From contig NZ_JAAEAA010000020.1 of NCBI RefSeq assembly GCF_010119545.1, positions 1 through 64,000 of the forward strand: 64,000 nucleotides of DNA, in the 5' to 3' direction. The DNA is from Pontibacter fetidus. GTDB lineage: Bacteria; Bacteroidota; Bacteroidia; Cytophagales; Hymenobacteraceae. A program made the position numbers and the translations under genes. This document shows, in pieces, positions 8,657-17,275 of the stretch (the first letter of the stretch is position 1; every line of letters begins with the position of its first letter). A model generated the notes under the pieces. The model saw only the letters and a program-made list of their open reading frames with translations. It ran no database searches and was not told the origin of the DNA.

Positions 8657-9742
8657 ATGATTTATGATTTTATAGTTGTGGGCCACGGCCTGGCCGGTGC
8701 CATTTTAGCAGAAACCTTACGCAGCCGCGGAAACAGTGTATTAGTAATTGATGAACCAAAAGAAAACTCTGCCTCGCGGGTAGCGGCTGGTTTACTGAAC
8801 CCGGTGGCTGGTAAGCGCTTTGCAAAATCGTGGCTGGCCGATACGTTTATACCTGCTGCCGATGCTTTTTACGATGCCCTGGAAGCACGCTATAGTCAGG
8901 AATTGTTTTTCCATAAGCCGATCTATAAGATCTTTTCATCCATAGAAGAACAAAACACCTGGATGGCTAAAAGCGCCGGTGGCAACTGGGATGACTATAT
9001 TTCAGCAACCTATACACAAAGTATAAATCAGCCAGGTATAGACGATCCGTTCGGCGGGATCATGATTGAGAAGGGTGGTTTTTTGCATGTATACGCAATG
9101 CTGGACCTGCTGACCGAAGACCTGTTGCAGCAGGGTTTATACTTGCCGGAGCGGTTTGAAATGAGCCAACTGCAACTGACCGAAGCGGGCGTAACCTATA
9201 AAAGTATAGCGGCGAAGCATCTTGTTTTTTGTGAGGGCTACCAGGTCGTAAACAACCCATACTTTGCGTGGCTGCCTTTGCAACCAACCAAAGGCGAAGT
9301 GCTGGAAGTACAGACCGAACAGAATTTCAGCCCGGAATGCATCTATAACAAAGCCGTTTACGTTGTTCCGGAAGGAGGTGGTCGCTTTATAATAGGCGCT
9401 ACCTACGACTGGCGAAACCCGGATGAGAAAATAACGGAGCAGGGGAAAGAGGAGTTGGCAGAACGGTTCCGGCAAATTACTACGCAGGCGTTTTCGGTTA
9501 CCGGGCACTGGGCAGGCATACGCCCCGCCGTCCGCGACCGCAGGCCGTTGGCAGGCACGCACCCAACCCATAAGCAACTGAGTGTGTTTAACGGGATGGG
9601 CTCGAAAGGTGTATTAATGGCGCCTTACCTGTCGCAGCACGTTGCTGATGCACTGGCCGGACAAACAGAATTAATGCCTGAGATACATATTTCAAGATAT
9701 TATTCGTTATATTACGACTATATAAAACACCAAAACCTATAA
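8657..9742 (+). CDS. FAD-dependent oxidoreductase (DAO/glycine-oxidase-like)
   Basis: A 361-residue protein with an N-terminal dinucleotide-binding fold: GHGLAG at residues 9-14, then VLVIDE ending the second strand. It also has the RVAAGLLNPVAGKR segment and a C-terminal GIRPAVRDRRPLAG followed by FNGMGSKGVLMAP, as in D-amino-acid/glycine oxidases and the oxidase half of MnmC. It would oxidise a C-N bond of a small amine or amino acid. The MnmC methyltransferase half is absent, and I cannot assign a substrate. It opens a plus-strand run; the next gene starts 10 bases later. Confidence 0.82.
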   Translation: MIYDFIVVGHGLAGAILAETLRSRGNSVLVIDEPKENSASRVAAGLLNPVAGKRFAKSWLADTFIPAADAFYDALEARYSQELFFHKPIYKIFSSIEEQNTWMAKSAGGNWDDYISATYTQSINQPGIDDPFGGIMIEKGGFLHVYAMLDLLTEDLLQQGLYLPERFEMSQLQLTEAGVTYKSIAAKHLVFCEGYQVVNNPYFAWLPLQPTKGEVLEVQTEQNFSPECIYNKAVYVVPEGGGRFIIGATYDWRNPDEKITEQGKEELAERFRQITTQAFSVTGHWAGIRPAVRDRRPLAGTHPTHKQLSVFNGMGSKGVLMAPYLSQHVADALAGQTELMPEIHISRYYSLYYDYIKHQNL

Positions 9743-9752
9743 CCCTAAGCGC

Positions 9753-12700
9753 ATGCGTTTTTATACCAGGTTACTTTTGCTGTTTGTGTGCTTACTGGCG
9801 GGTACTGCCCTCCAGGCGCAACCCGGCCGCGACCCATTTGGCAAGAGCCGCATCCAGTATAAAAACTTCGACTGGAAGCTCTACAACACACAGAACTTTA
9901 ACCTGTATTTTTACAAAGGGGGCGAACAAACTGCAAAGGATGCCGCCGATTACGCCGAGCGCGAACTAAAACGCATTACCAGCCTGATCGGATATTACCC
10001 ATACTCCAAAATAACGCTTATCCTTTACAACTCGCCTACAGACCTGCGCCAGAGCAACATTGGTTTGTACTCTGATCAGTTCCAGACCGGTGGCGAAACC
10101 CTGTTCATGAAAAATAAACTGCAGCTGGCTTACGATGGCACCAAAACCGACTTTAAAACCCAGCTAAGCTACCAACTGACCGAACTGCTGCTGAACGACA
10201 TGATGTATGGTGGAAGTTTAAAAGAAGCCCTGCAAAGCAGTTACCTGTTGCGTTTACCTGAGTGGTTTGTAACCGGTGTGGCCGCCTATACTGCCGAAGG
10301 CTGGAGCCTGGATATGGACAGCCACATACGCGACCTGTTGCTGGATGGAAATAAACTGCGCCCCGAGCAAACCCTGATGCGGTACCCCGAACTTACCGGC
10401 CAGTCTGTCTGGAATTACATTGCGGAGCGCTACGGCTATACTTCGATACAAAATATACTTAACCTTACCCGCATAACCCGCGACGTAGAAATAGGCATCA
10501 CCAGCAGCCTGAACGTACCTTACAAGCGCTTTCTGCAAGACTGGCTAAACTATTACCAGCAGATAAATGCCCGCTCTGATAACCCGTTTGTGTCGTTGCC
10601 GGATGATAAAAAGCTATTTGATAAAAACAAGCGTGCCCTGCGCTATACCGAGCCTGTACTTAACCCTGACGGCACCCTGCTGGCGTATGCCGAAAACGAC
10701 CATGGCAGTTATAAGATCATTGTAAAAGATGTAAAGGGCAGAGGCAGCCGTGTGGTATGGCGCGGAGGATATAAAACTTTAGACCAACCGACAGACTATA
10801 GTTTACCGGTGCTGGCCTGGCGTACCAATTCGCAGCTGGGCTTTGTTGAGAGCCGAAGAGGTAAAATGTTGCTGCGCCAGGTTAATGCTAAAAACAAGAG
10901 TTCGTTCCTGCCTTTTTATGATGACCTGACCAAGCCGGCTACTACTCTGGAGCGCTTTACCCAGGTGCGCGACATGAGCTATTCAGAAGATGGCAGCCAA
11001 GTGGTGATAAGCGCTGTAGATGGCGGGCAAACGGATTTATACTTACTGCAAAGTAACGGGAAACTGGTAGGGCAACTTACTAATGATATTTACGACGACG
11101 TAAGCCCGGTATTCCTGAAAGGTGGCAAAGGCATTGTGTTCAGCTCTAACCGTTGGGTAGATTCTACGGGCCGTGTGCAGCAGGCTTCGTTCCGGGATGT
11201 GGTGGATAACTATGACATTTTTCTGTTGCAGCAAACAGCGCCGGTAACGGTAACCCAACTCACCTCTGGTATAGCCAGCGAACTACGGCCACGTGCTACC
11301 GCCGATGGTAACTTTATTTTCCTGAGCGAAGAGAGCGGTATCCGTAGCTTGTATACCTATAATCTGGCAACCAATACGGCTACTCCGGTATCTAACTTTA
11401 TCCAGAACATCAGTGCTTACGACTTTAACGCGGTCAGCAGCACATTGGCACTTACGGCCAAAGACTACGGCCGCGATTTTATATACCTAATCCCGAACTA
11501 TAGTTTCGTAAGCCCGGCCAGCACCGACAACCAGCTTAAAACTGCCCGCCAGATAATACTGGAAACGCGCGCCCGTGTACCGCAAACATCCGCTACTACG
11601 CGCAAACTGCTGGATAACGATAAAGCTAAAACCGAAGACGAACGCACCGAAGGCGAAATAAATATAGAGAACTACGAGTTTGGAACAGAGGCCGCAAAAG
11701 CAGATACGATAGCCAAAACCGATACAACTGCCAAGGCTGCCGAAAAAGTGGTTGCTACCCCAAAAACAGGCACAGCTCCCGAGTTTAAGCTGTCGGGGCC
11801 TTTAAATTACGATACCCGTTTTAGCGTGCACGAGATCATCACGTCAGTTTATGCCGATCCGCAACTGGGTTTTGGTTTGGTGGCCGGTGTAAACATGAGC
11901 GACCTTTTTGAGAACCACCACATACGGGGCACCGCTTTTATCCGCACCGACCTGCAGACAAGCCGTACCTTTGCTGAGTACGTGAACCTGAAGAATCGTG
12001 TAGATATCGGGGTGCAGTTTAAGCGAGATGTGTTGGTTAGTTCGCTGCCAAACGCGCCATCAAACTTAGTACGCAATACTAAAAATGAGCTGGCACCGCT
12101 GCTGGTTTACCCGCTCAGCTATAGTACCAGCCTACGCGTGCAGCCACGCCTGGCAACCACACGCTTTACTTATGTAACCGAATTTGTAACACCAGATAGT
12201 GTAAATAACCTGTATGGCGGTAACGTAGAGCTGGTGTTTGATAACTCGGTTGTGACAGGCGTAAACATGATGGAAGGAACCCGCATGAAAGTGGGCTTAC
12301 TTAAGATGCAGGATTTTGAGAACAAACGAGCTAATTTCAACAAGTTTTACGTGGACCTGCGCCATTACCAGAAACTGCACCGCGAAATTATACTGGCTAC
12401 CCGCTTAAGCTATGGCGCTTTCTTCGGTAACTCACCTAAGAGCTACCTGATCGGTGGCATGGATAACTGGCTGTTTGCCGGAGAAGATAACGAGATAGAG
12501 CCCGGCGATGTAAACATACCATCTGCTCCCGAATTGTTTTACCAGGAATATGCAATGCCGCTGCGTGGTTTTAACTATAACGCCCGCACCGGTAACAAAC
12601 ACCTGTTGGCAAATGCTGAGCTTCGCATTCCTATACTTCAGTACCTATACAACGGGGCCATCGGGTCGGGCTTTTTCCGTAATCTGCAGCTTACCGCTTT

Positions 12701-12974
12701 TGCCGACGCCGGTTCAGCTTACAATGGCTCTAACCCATTCACGGGCAATAACTCCATTAACACGCGTATAGTGGGTGGCCGTACCGATGCTACTAACCGT
12801 AACCCATTTGAGATAACTGTGATCAACTACCGCAACCCGTTCCTGGTTGGGTATGGCTTTGGGGCACGGTCTACGTTGTTTGGGGTATATGGCAAGCTGG
12901 ATGTAGCCTGGAGCGAAGACGACCTGGGCAGCCAGGGCCCAAAACTATACGTAACGCTCGGCTACGACTTCTAA
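9753..12974 (+). CDS. Large outer-membrane protein: peptidase-like domain, TolB-type propeller, beta barrel
   Basis: A 1073-residue protein with a signal peptide ending at LQAQ. Residues about 30-250 resemble gluzincin/peptidase-MA proteins: LPEWFVTGVAAYTAEG matches the conserved PxWFxEGxAxY segment. The place of the HExxH zinc motif reads YQLTE, so the site appears dead. Residues about 290-560 carry WD40/PD40-like repeats as in TolB. A TEDERTEGE-containing linker follows. The C-terminal 370 or so residues end in a barrel of the surface-antigen/Omp85 type, with the final strand KLYVTLGYDF. Homologues are often annotated as TolB translocation protein, but true TolB lacks the barrel. It would sit in the outer membrane with a periplasmic propeller. 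Role unknown. Confidence 0.8.
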   Translation: MRFYTRLLLLFVCLLAGTALQAQPGRDPFGKSRIQYKNFDWKLYNTQNFNLYFYKGGEQTAKDAADYAERELKRITSLIGYYPYSKITLILYNSPTDLRQSNIGLYSDQFQTGGETLFMKNKLQLAYDGTKTDFKTQLSYQLTELLLNDMMYGGSLKEALQSSYLLRLPEWFVTGVAAYTAEGWSLDMDSHIRDLLLDGNKLRPEQTLMRYPELTGQSVWNYIAERYGYTSIQNILNLTRITRDVEIGITSSLNVPYKRFLQDWLNYYQQINARSDNPFVSLPDDKKLFDKNKRALRYTEPVLNPDGTLLAYAENDHGSYKIIVKDVKGRGSRVVWRGGYKTLDQPTDYSLPVLAWRTNSQLGFVESRRGKMLLRQVNAKNKSSFLPFYDDLTKPATTLERFTQVRDMSYSEDGSQVVISAVDGGQTDLYLLQSNGKLVGQLTNDIYDDVSPVFLKGGKGIVFSSNRWVDSTGRVQQASFRDVVDNYDIFLLQQTAPVTVTQLTSGIASELRPRATADGNFIFLSEESGIRSLYTYNLATNTATPVSNFIQNISAYDFNAVSSTLALTAKDYGRDFIYLIPNYSFVSPASTDNQLKTARQIILETRARVPQTSATTRKLLDNDKAKTEDERTEGEINIENYEFGTEAAKADTIAKTDTTAKAAEKVVATPKTGTAPEFKLSGPLNYDTRFSVHEIITSVYADPQLGFGLVAGVNMSDLFENHHIRGTAFIRTDLQTSRTFAEYVNLKNRVDIGVQFKRDVLVSSLPNAPSNLVRNTKNELAPLLVYPLSYSTSLRVQPRLATTRFTYVTEFVTPDSVNNLYGGNVELVFDNSVVTGVNMMEGTRMKVGLLKMQDFENKRANFNKFYVDLRHYQKLHREIILATRLSYGAFFGNSPKSYLIGGMDNWLFAGEDNEIEPGDVNIPSAPELFYQEYAMPLRGFNYNARTGNKHLLANAELRIPILQYLYNGAIGSGFFRNLQLTAFADAGSAYNGSNPFTGNNSINTRIVGGRTDATNRNPFEITVINYRNPFLVGYGFGARSTLFGVYGKLDVAWSEDDLGSQGPKLYVTLGYDF

Positions 12975-12983
12975 GAACCACAC

Positions 12984-14129
12984 ATGAACCGGAAAGCAAA
13001 ACGCTTTACCTTAGGCGGTGTATTATTGCTGGGCTTGCTGGCGGCCTGGGTGCACATGGCTGATAAGAACTATGTGTACAAAGCGTTGGTCTATAACTTT
13101 GCTGATATAGACGATAACCTGATTTTTGACCAGCGAACTATAGATGCTCCTGCTAAAGCTCAACATTGGCCACTGGCTGCCAACTATAACAAAGTAACAT
13201 TTCCGGAGCGTTTACAAAGCCTGCACCAGCAACTTGAATCGGTGGCATTTCTGGTCATACACAAAGATTCTATACTTTACGAACAGTACTGGGACGGCTA
13301 CTCTGATAAGTCGAAGAGCAATTCTTTCTCAATGGCGAAAAGCATCGTCAGCATGTTGGTTGGCGCTGCCCTGCGCGACGGAGTTATTAAAAGTATAGAC
13401 CAGCCTGTGGCCGATTTTCTGCCCTCGTTTAAAGAAGGTGCTAAGCAGAAGATAACTATAAAGCACCTGCTAACAATGAGTTCCGGCCTGAACTGGGATG
13501 AGTCGTATGCTAATCCGCTGTCGGTAACTACGGAAGCCTACTATGGCACCAACTTGAAAAAAGTAATTAAGCGCCTGGAAGCAGTAGAAGAACCTGGGCA
13601 AACCTTCAGTTATAAAAGTGGCGATACGCAGATATTAGGTATGGTTGTAGAAGCTGCCACTAGAAAATCATTAAGCCAGTATGCCGAAGAGAAACTATGG
13701 AAACCGTTGGGAGCCGAGCACGATGCCGAATGGAGCGTAGATAACCCGACAGGTACAGAGAAAGCCTACTGCTGTTTCTTTAGCAATGCCCGCGACTTTG
13801 CCCGCATCGGGAAACTATACTTACAAAACGGCATCTGGAACAGCGATACTATAGTTGACCCAGCTTATGTGCGTGTATCTATAACTCCCAATGGCTTGCC
13901 AACCGAAACCGGTGAGCCTGCCGACTATGGTTACCAGTGGTGGTTGCTTCCCAACTATAAAGGCCAGAACATCTTTTACGCCCGCGGTATACTTGGCCAG
14001 TACATCATCGTTATCCCCGAAAAAGAGTTAGTAATTGTGCGATTAGGCAAGCAACGCGACGAGAAAATTAACAATCACCCAAGCGAAGTGCTGGCTATGA
14101 TAGATGCAGTAAATAAGGTGGTGAAATAA
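12984..14129 (+). CDS. Serine hydrolase of the beta-lactamase/DD-peptidase (S12) family
   Basis: A 381-residue protein with one N-terminal hydrophobic segment (signal or membrane anchor). The catalytic SxxK motif is S116-M-A-K119. The second motif is YKS at about residue 210 (family YxN or YxS), followed by the usual GDTQILGMVVE. The later LLTMSSGLNWDES segment is typical of class C-like esterases and 6-aminohexanoate hydrolase-like proteins. Substrate is unknown; it could be an ester, peptide or beta-lactam. It starts 9 bases after the barrel protein. Confidence 0.85.
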   Translation: MNRKAKRFTLGGVLLLGLLAAWVHMADKNYVYKALVYNFADIDDNLIFDQRTIDAPAKAQHWPLAANYNKVTFPERLQSLHQQLESVAFLVIHKDSILYEQYWDGYSDKSKSNSFSMAKSIVSMLVGAALRDGVIKSIDQPVADFLPSFKEGAKQKITIKHLLTMSSGLNWDESYANPLSVTTEAYYGTNLKKVIKRLEAVEEPGQTFSYKSGDTQILGMVVEAATRKSLSQYAEEKLWKPLGAEHDAEWSVDNPTGTEKAYCCFFSNARDFARIGKLYLQNGIWNSDTIVDPAYVRVSITPNGLPTETGEPADYGYQWWLLPNYKGQNIFYARGILGQYIIVIPEKELVIVRLGKQRDEKINNHPSEVLAMIDAVNKVVK

Positions 14130-14132
14130 GCT

Positions 14133-14651
14133 ATGTATATAAAGCCTCTGTTTATAGTTGTGAGTATAGTTGTAGCTATAGTTGGCTGTAGAAAACAAAC
14201 TGATATTCCTGACAGCAGTAGTGATTCTCAAAACTATCAGTTTACAATTATGGATACTGTTAAAGGGGAACAACTATTAAACCAATGTTCAAGAAGTACA
14301 CCTGAGAATATTAATAGTATTTGGGAATTAGATAAAGTACATGTTGAAATTTTAGATAAGAACTTCGATAAAGTTAAAGAAGTTACATCTTCTGGGTGCT
14401 GTGATAGCGGCGAAAGAATTACCAATTTAGATGAATATGTTTATCAATTAGTAGGGGTTAAAATAGGTAACAAATCGTATATTTATATAAACTCATTTAG
14501 AAGAGAGTATGCAGAAAGTCTTAGAAGAGACCAAGCTAAATCGAAAGATAGCCCTGTTATAGTTTGTGATGGTGGAAAATCTTTTTGGGGAATTTTATTT
14601 GATATCGAGGAATTAAAGTTTTCAATGCTATCAATAAATGGTTCTGCATAA
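14133..14651 (+). CDS. Hypothetical lipoprotein, AT-rich
   Basis: A 172-residue protein with a short signal peptide and lipobox (VAIVGC, modified Cys at about 18). I recognise no family. After the signal the protein is soluble, with a Cys pair in SSGCCDSGE and a further Cys near each end. Its codons are much richer in A and T than those of its neighbours, which suggests later acquisition. It begins 3 bases after the serine hydrolase and ends before a terminator, so it is the last gene of the plus-strand run. Confidence 0.7.
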   Translation: MYIKPLFIVVSIVVAIVGCRKQTDIPDSSSDSQNYQFTIMDTVKGEQLLNQCSRSTPENINSIWELDKVHVEILDKNFDKVKEVTSSGCCDSGERITNLDEYVYQLVGVKIGNKSYIYINSFRREYAESLRRDQAKSKDSPVIVCDGGKSFWGILFDIEELKFSMLSINGSA

Positions 14652-14668
14652 CCTCAGACTATAAAACA

Positions 14669-14699
14669 AAAGCCCGGGAGCTATACTTCCGGGCCTTTG
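14669..14699. terminator. Bidirectional terminator between the lipoprotein and sulP
   Basis: AAAGCCCGGGA/TTCCGGGCCTTTG stem with a 7-base loop, flanked by T-rich sequence on both strands. The two neighbouring genes converge on it. Confidence 0.8.
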
Positions 14700-14701
14700 T
14701 T

Positions 14702-16165
14702 TTATAGTTTAACCGCTGCTACTGTATAACCCGGGTCTTCCAGAATATTCACATCAATCACATCCTGGGCATTGATGAGCAGCATTCGACAATCGAGGCT
14801 GAGGTGGCGCAGGTGTAGCGTTTTCCCGGCTTTGCGGTAACGATCCGTTAATTTGTGCAGCGCATCAATCCCCGACATATCGGCCACACGGCTTTCCTTA
14901 AAATCGATGATCACTTCCTGCGGATCGTTTTGCACATCAAACTTTTCGGAGAAGGCAGTTACAGAGCCAAAGAACAGCGGGCCATAGATTTCATAATGCT
15001 TGATACCTTTTTCATCAATATGCTTGCGGGCGCGGATGCGTTTGGCGCTCTCCCAGGCAAATACCAACGCAGAGATAATAACACCTATAAGTACAGCCAA
15101 AGCCAGGTTGTGCAGCCAGATAGTAATAAGCGCCACCAGTATCCCTACAAAAATATCGTGTTTGGGCATTTTGTTAATGATCCGGAAACTGATCCACTCA
15201 AATGTACCTACCGACACCATTACCATTACGCCAACCAATGCAGCCATTGGCACAAGTTCTATTACTGGCGCACCATATAGCACAATCAGAAGTATAGTTA
15301 GGGCAGCCACAATTCCCGACAAACGCGCTCTTGCTCCGGCAGACAGATTAACCAACGTCTGCGCGATCATGGCACAACCACCCATCCCGAAGAAAAAGCC
15401 ATTTAACATATTCGCGCTGCCTTGTGCTATACTTTCGCGGTTGCTATTGCCACGGTTGCCCACAATTTCATCTACCAGGTTTAGGGTAAGCAAACTTTCG
15501 GTTAAACCAACACCTGCCATAATCAGGGCATAGGGGAAAATGATCTGCAGGGTATCTAAAGTAAAAGGCACATGTGGGATATGGAAAGGAGGGAAGCCAC
15601 CGCTTACAGAAGCGATATCTGCCACGGTTTTAGTATCGATGTTAAAGCCCAGTACAACTATAAACACCACTATAATAGCAACCAGTGAGGCAGGTATAGC
15701 TTTTGTGATTTTCGGGAATAAAAGGATGATGGCTACTGTCAGCGCTACTAAACCAAGCATGGTCCAAAGCGGTTCGCCAGTGAGCCACGCAGTCTGGCCG
15801 TTAATTATAGTTTTAAACTGCTCAAACTGCGATGTGAAAATGATAACAGCCAGGCCATTCACAAAGCCATACATTACCGGTTGCGGCACCAGTCTTATAA
15901 ACTTGCCCAGTTTAAACAGTCCAACCAAAATCTGAAGTATACCTGCCAAGGTCACGGCTGCGAAAACGTAATCAATGCCATGCGACTGCATCAGGGCAAT
16001 CAGAACTACTACGGTAGCACCTGCACCACCCGAAATAAGACCCGGCCGGCCACCGAAAATAGCCGTAACCAAACCCATAATAAAAGCGGCATATAAACCT
16101 ACGAGCGGCGGAAAACCACCAAGTATAGCAAACGAAAGCGATTCAGGCATCATGGTCATGGCCAC
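14702..16165 (-). CDS. SulP family inorganic anion transporter, 5' end cut off by an IS element
   Basis: A 487-residue remaining frame. It has the SulP signature MPESLSFAILGGFPPLVGLYAAF, many membrane helices, and a C-terminal STAS domain (about residue 380 onward, with DFKESRVADMSGIDAL). SulP proteins move sulfate, bicarbonate or other anions by proton or sodium symport. Upstream of the chosen ATG the frame reads on through VEILAGLTVA but hits TGA inside the IS end. Removing the element and one copy of its 6-bp duplication rejoins the frame to an ATG at 17180. The lost part is the N-terminal tail and the start of helix 1, so the product is probably impaired unless translation restarts at 16165. 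Confidence 0.85.
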   Translation of the reverse strand: MAMTMMPESLSFAILGGFPPLVGLYAAFIMGLVTAIFGGRPGLISGGAGATVVVLIALMQSHGIDYVFAAVTLAGILQILVGLFKLGKFIRLVPQPVMYGFVNGLAVIIFTSQFEQFKTIINGQTAWLTGEPLWTMLGLVALTVAIILLFPKITKAIPASLVAIIVVFIVVLGFNIDTKTVADIASVSGGFPPFHIPHVPFTLDTLQIIFPYALIMAGVGLTESLLTLNLVDEIVGNRGNSNRESIAQGSANMLNGFFFGMGGCAMIAQTLVNLSAGARARLSGIVAALTILLIVLYGAPVIELVPMAALVGVMVMVSVGTFEWISFRIINKMPKHDIFVGILVALITIWLHNLALAVLIGVIISALVFAWESAKRIRARKHIDEKGIKHYEIYGPLFFGSVTAFSEKFDVQNDPQEVIIDFKESRVADMSGIDALHKLTDRYRKAGKTLHLRHLSLDCRMLLINAQDVIDVNILEDPGYTVAAVKL

Positions 16166-16193
16166 GGTAAGCCCGGCCAGAATTTCTACTTTA

Positions 16194-16199
16194 TAATTA
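16194..16199. repeat. Target-site duplication, left copy (TAATTA)
   Basis: TAATTA directly abuts the left end of the IS982-family element and is matched by an identical copy at 17134-17139. The site is itself palindromic, so its exact borders are uncertain by 1-2 bases. Confidence 0.75.
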
Positions 16200-17133
16200 A
16201 CTCAAGTTGCGAGTTATTGAATGATTCGGTTTAAGGTGTAAGCAAAAATAAACAGGATCAGTTTTAGGATAAAGCCTTCGGGTGTAACGGCATGGATTTT
16301 TTTAGGAAAGAAGCTGGTAATACCTGAGAAAGAGGTTTCAATGCGTTTTCGGTACTGCTCTTTTAGAAAAGTCATGTGCGGCTCGTCCTTTCTTTTGCTG
16401 TTGGATTTGCGGCAACAATGCAGTTGGACCTGGTCACATTCTTTGAGCAGGTCTTCCACCTCATAACAGGTGTAACCGGCATCAGCATACAGGCAGCTTC
16501 CCTGGGGCAGGTCCAGTTGCATGGCTTTCAGGGCAGTAATGTCTACAAATGAGCCGGCATGGATGAAAAACTGGACTGGCAGGCCATCGTAGGTGGTGAT
16601 GACCTGTACGCGAAAGCCATAAAAATAACATCGTTTGCTTACACACAGCCCCCGGTACTGAGCAGATTGGAGCAGATGAGCACGCTGGATGCGGATGTTC
16701 TGGCACACAGCCACCGGGAAAGAATCATCAGGTAGGAACAAGAGGTGTTGAGCTGCTTGATACTCTGGGCCAGAGCTGAGAAAAGGGCCAGCAACTGCTC
16801 TTTTAGGGCGTGCAGGCGGCGGATAAAACCAGACTTATCAATGCGGCGAACCCCGTGATGGGCTTGCATGTAGCCATAGGCCGAGTGCAGGTTGCCGTAA
16901 AAGTAGCGGGCAGAAAGCAAGGCGGTGGTGAGCACTTCGGCGTCATTTATTTTACAATGGGCATCTTCTTTTCTGCCAATGGCATGAAAGAAATCGTCTA
17001 TAAAGCAGTATATTGTAATAGTCTGTTCTGTCATAGCTGTTACGAATTAATAGGTTTGCAAACTTTAAAACGTAAGCAAGCTACTGGCAGAACAGATTTT
17101 TTTATAACGCGTCAACTATCTCGCAACTTGAGT
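16200..17133 (-). mobile_element. IS982-family insertion sequence (about 934 bp)
   Basis: The ends are inverted copies of ACTCAAGTTGCGAG (16200-16213 and 17120-17133). They begin with AC, as IS982-family ends do. The element carries a single IS982-type transposase, split by a frameshift, and is flanked by 6-bp direct repeats TAATTA. It sits inside the first codons of the SulP gene. Size and layout match the family (about 1 kb, one transposase gene). Confidence 0.88.
16214..17034 (-). pseudogene. IS982-family transposase, frameshifted
   Basis: Two overlapping frames together make one transposase of about 274 residues. The upstream frame (17034 to 16639) starts MTEQTITIYCFIDDFFHAIG and matches the IS982 N-terminus. 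The downstream frame (open to 16214) carries the catalytic D in DSFPV, the second D in YADAGY and the E in RIETSF. The join falls where the family reads Y-L/I-I-D-S-F-P. Here TAC-CTG-AT-GAT-TCT lacks one base at about 16726-16729, so the break is just before the first catalytic Asp. I see no good slippery heptamer in the overlap, so an inactivating deletion is more likely than programmed frameshifting. Confidence 0.85.
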
Positions 17134-17139
17134 TAATTA
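17134..17139. repeat. Target-site duplication, right copy (TAATTA)
   Basis: This is the match to 16194-16199, directly after the right inverted end of the IS element. Confidence 0.75.
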
Positions 17140-17180
17140 ATTTTCTGGCTGAAGTCGAAGAGTCTTAAAACTTGTTTCAT
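17134..17180 (-). pseudogene. Severed 5' end of the SulP transporter gene
   Basis: On the minus strand, ATG at 17178-17180 begins MKQVLRLFDFSQKIN. This runs straight into the IS end in the frame that continues YKVEILAGLTVA on the far side. The join is in frame when the IS and one TAATTA copy are removed. This strongly supports 17180 as the original start of the gene now truncated at 16165. Confidence 0.85.
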
Positions 17181-17215
17181 TAATTAAAATATGCGTGCAG
17201 GAACCAAGAGGTATA

Positions 17216-17248
17216 AAAAGCCCCGCTTGTGGTAGCAAGCGGGGCTTC
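17216..17248 (-). terminator. Terminator of purQ
   Basis: On the minus strand AGCCCCGCTTG, a short loop and CAAGCGGGGCT are followed by TTTTT, 28 bases after the purQ stop. Confidence 0.85.
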
Positions 17249-17275
17249 TGATCTAAAATATAAATAGCGTTTTAT

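Noticed and set aside
9753-12974. Plain TolB of a Tol-Pal system
   Set aside because: The protein is more than twice TolB length and ends in an outer-membrane barrel; no tolQRA or pal neighbours.
15000-15533. Plus-strand ORF of 177 codons opposite sulP
   Set aside because: Shadow of the SulP gene; Thr/Ile/Pro-rich composition without a start context.
16700-16800. Programmed -1 frameshift in the IS982 transposase
   Set aside because: The overlap has no proper X-XXY-YYZ heptamer, and one missing base at the conserved motif explains the break better; IS982 members normally have one frame.
16810-17136. Plus-strand ORF of 108 codons across the IS element
   Set aside because: It is antisense to the transposase, has no domain, and runs into the inverted repeat.
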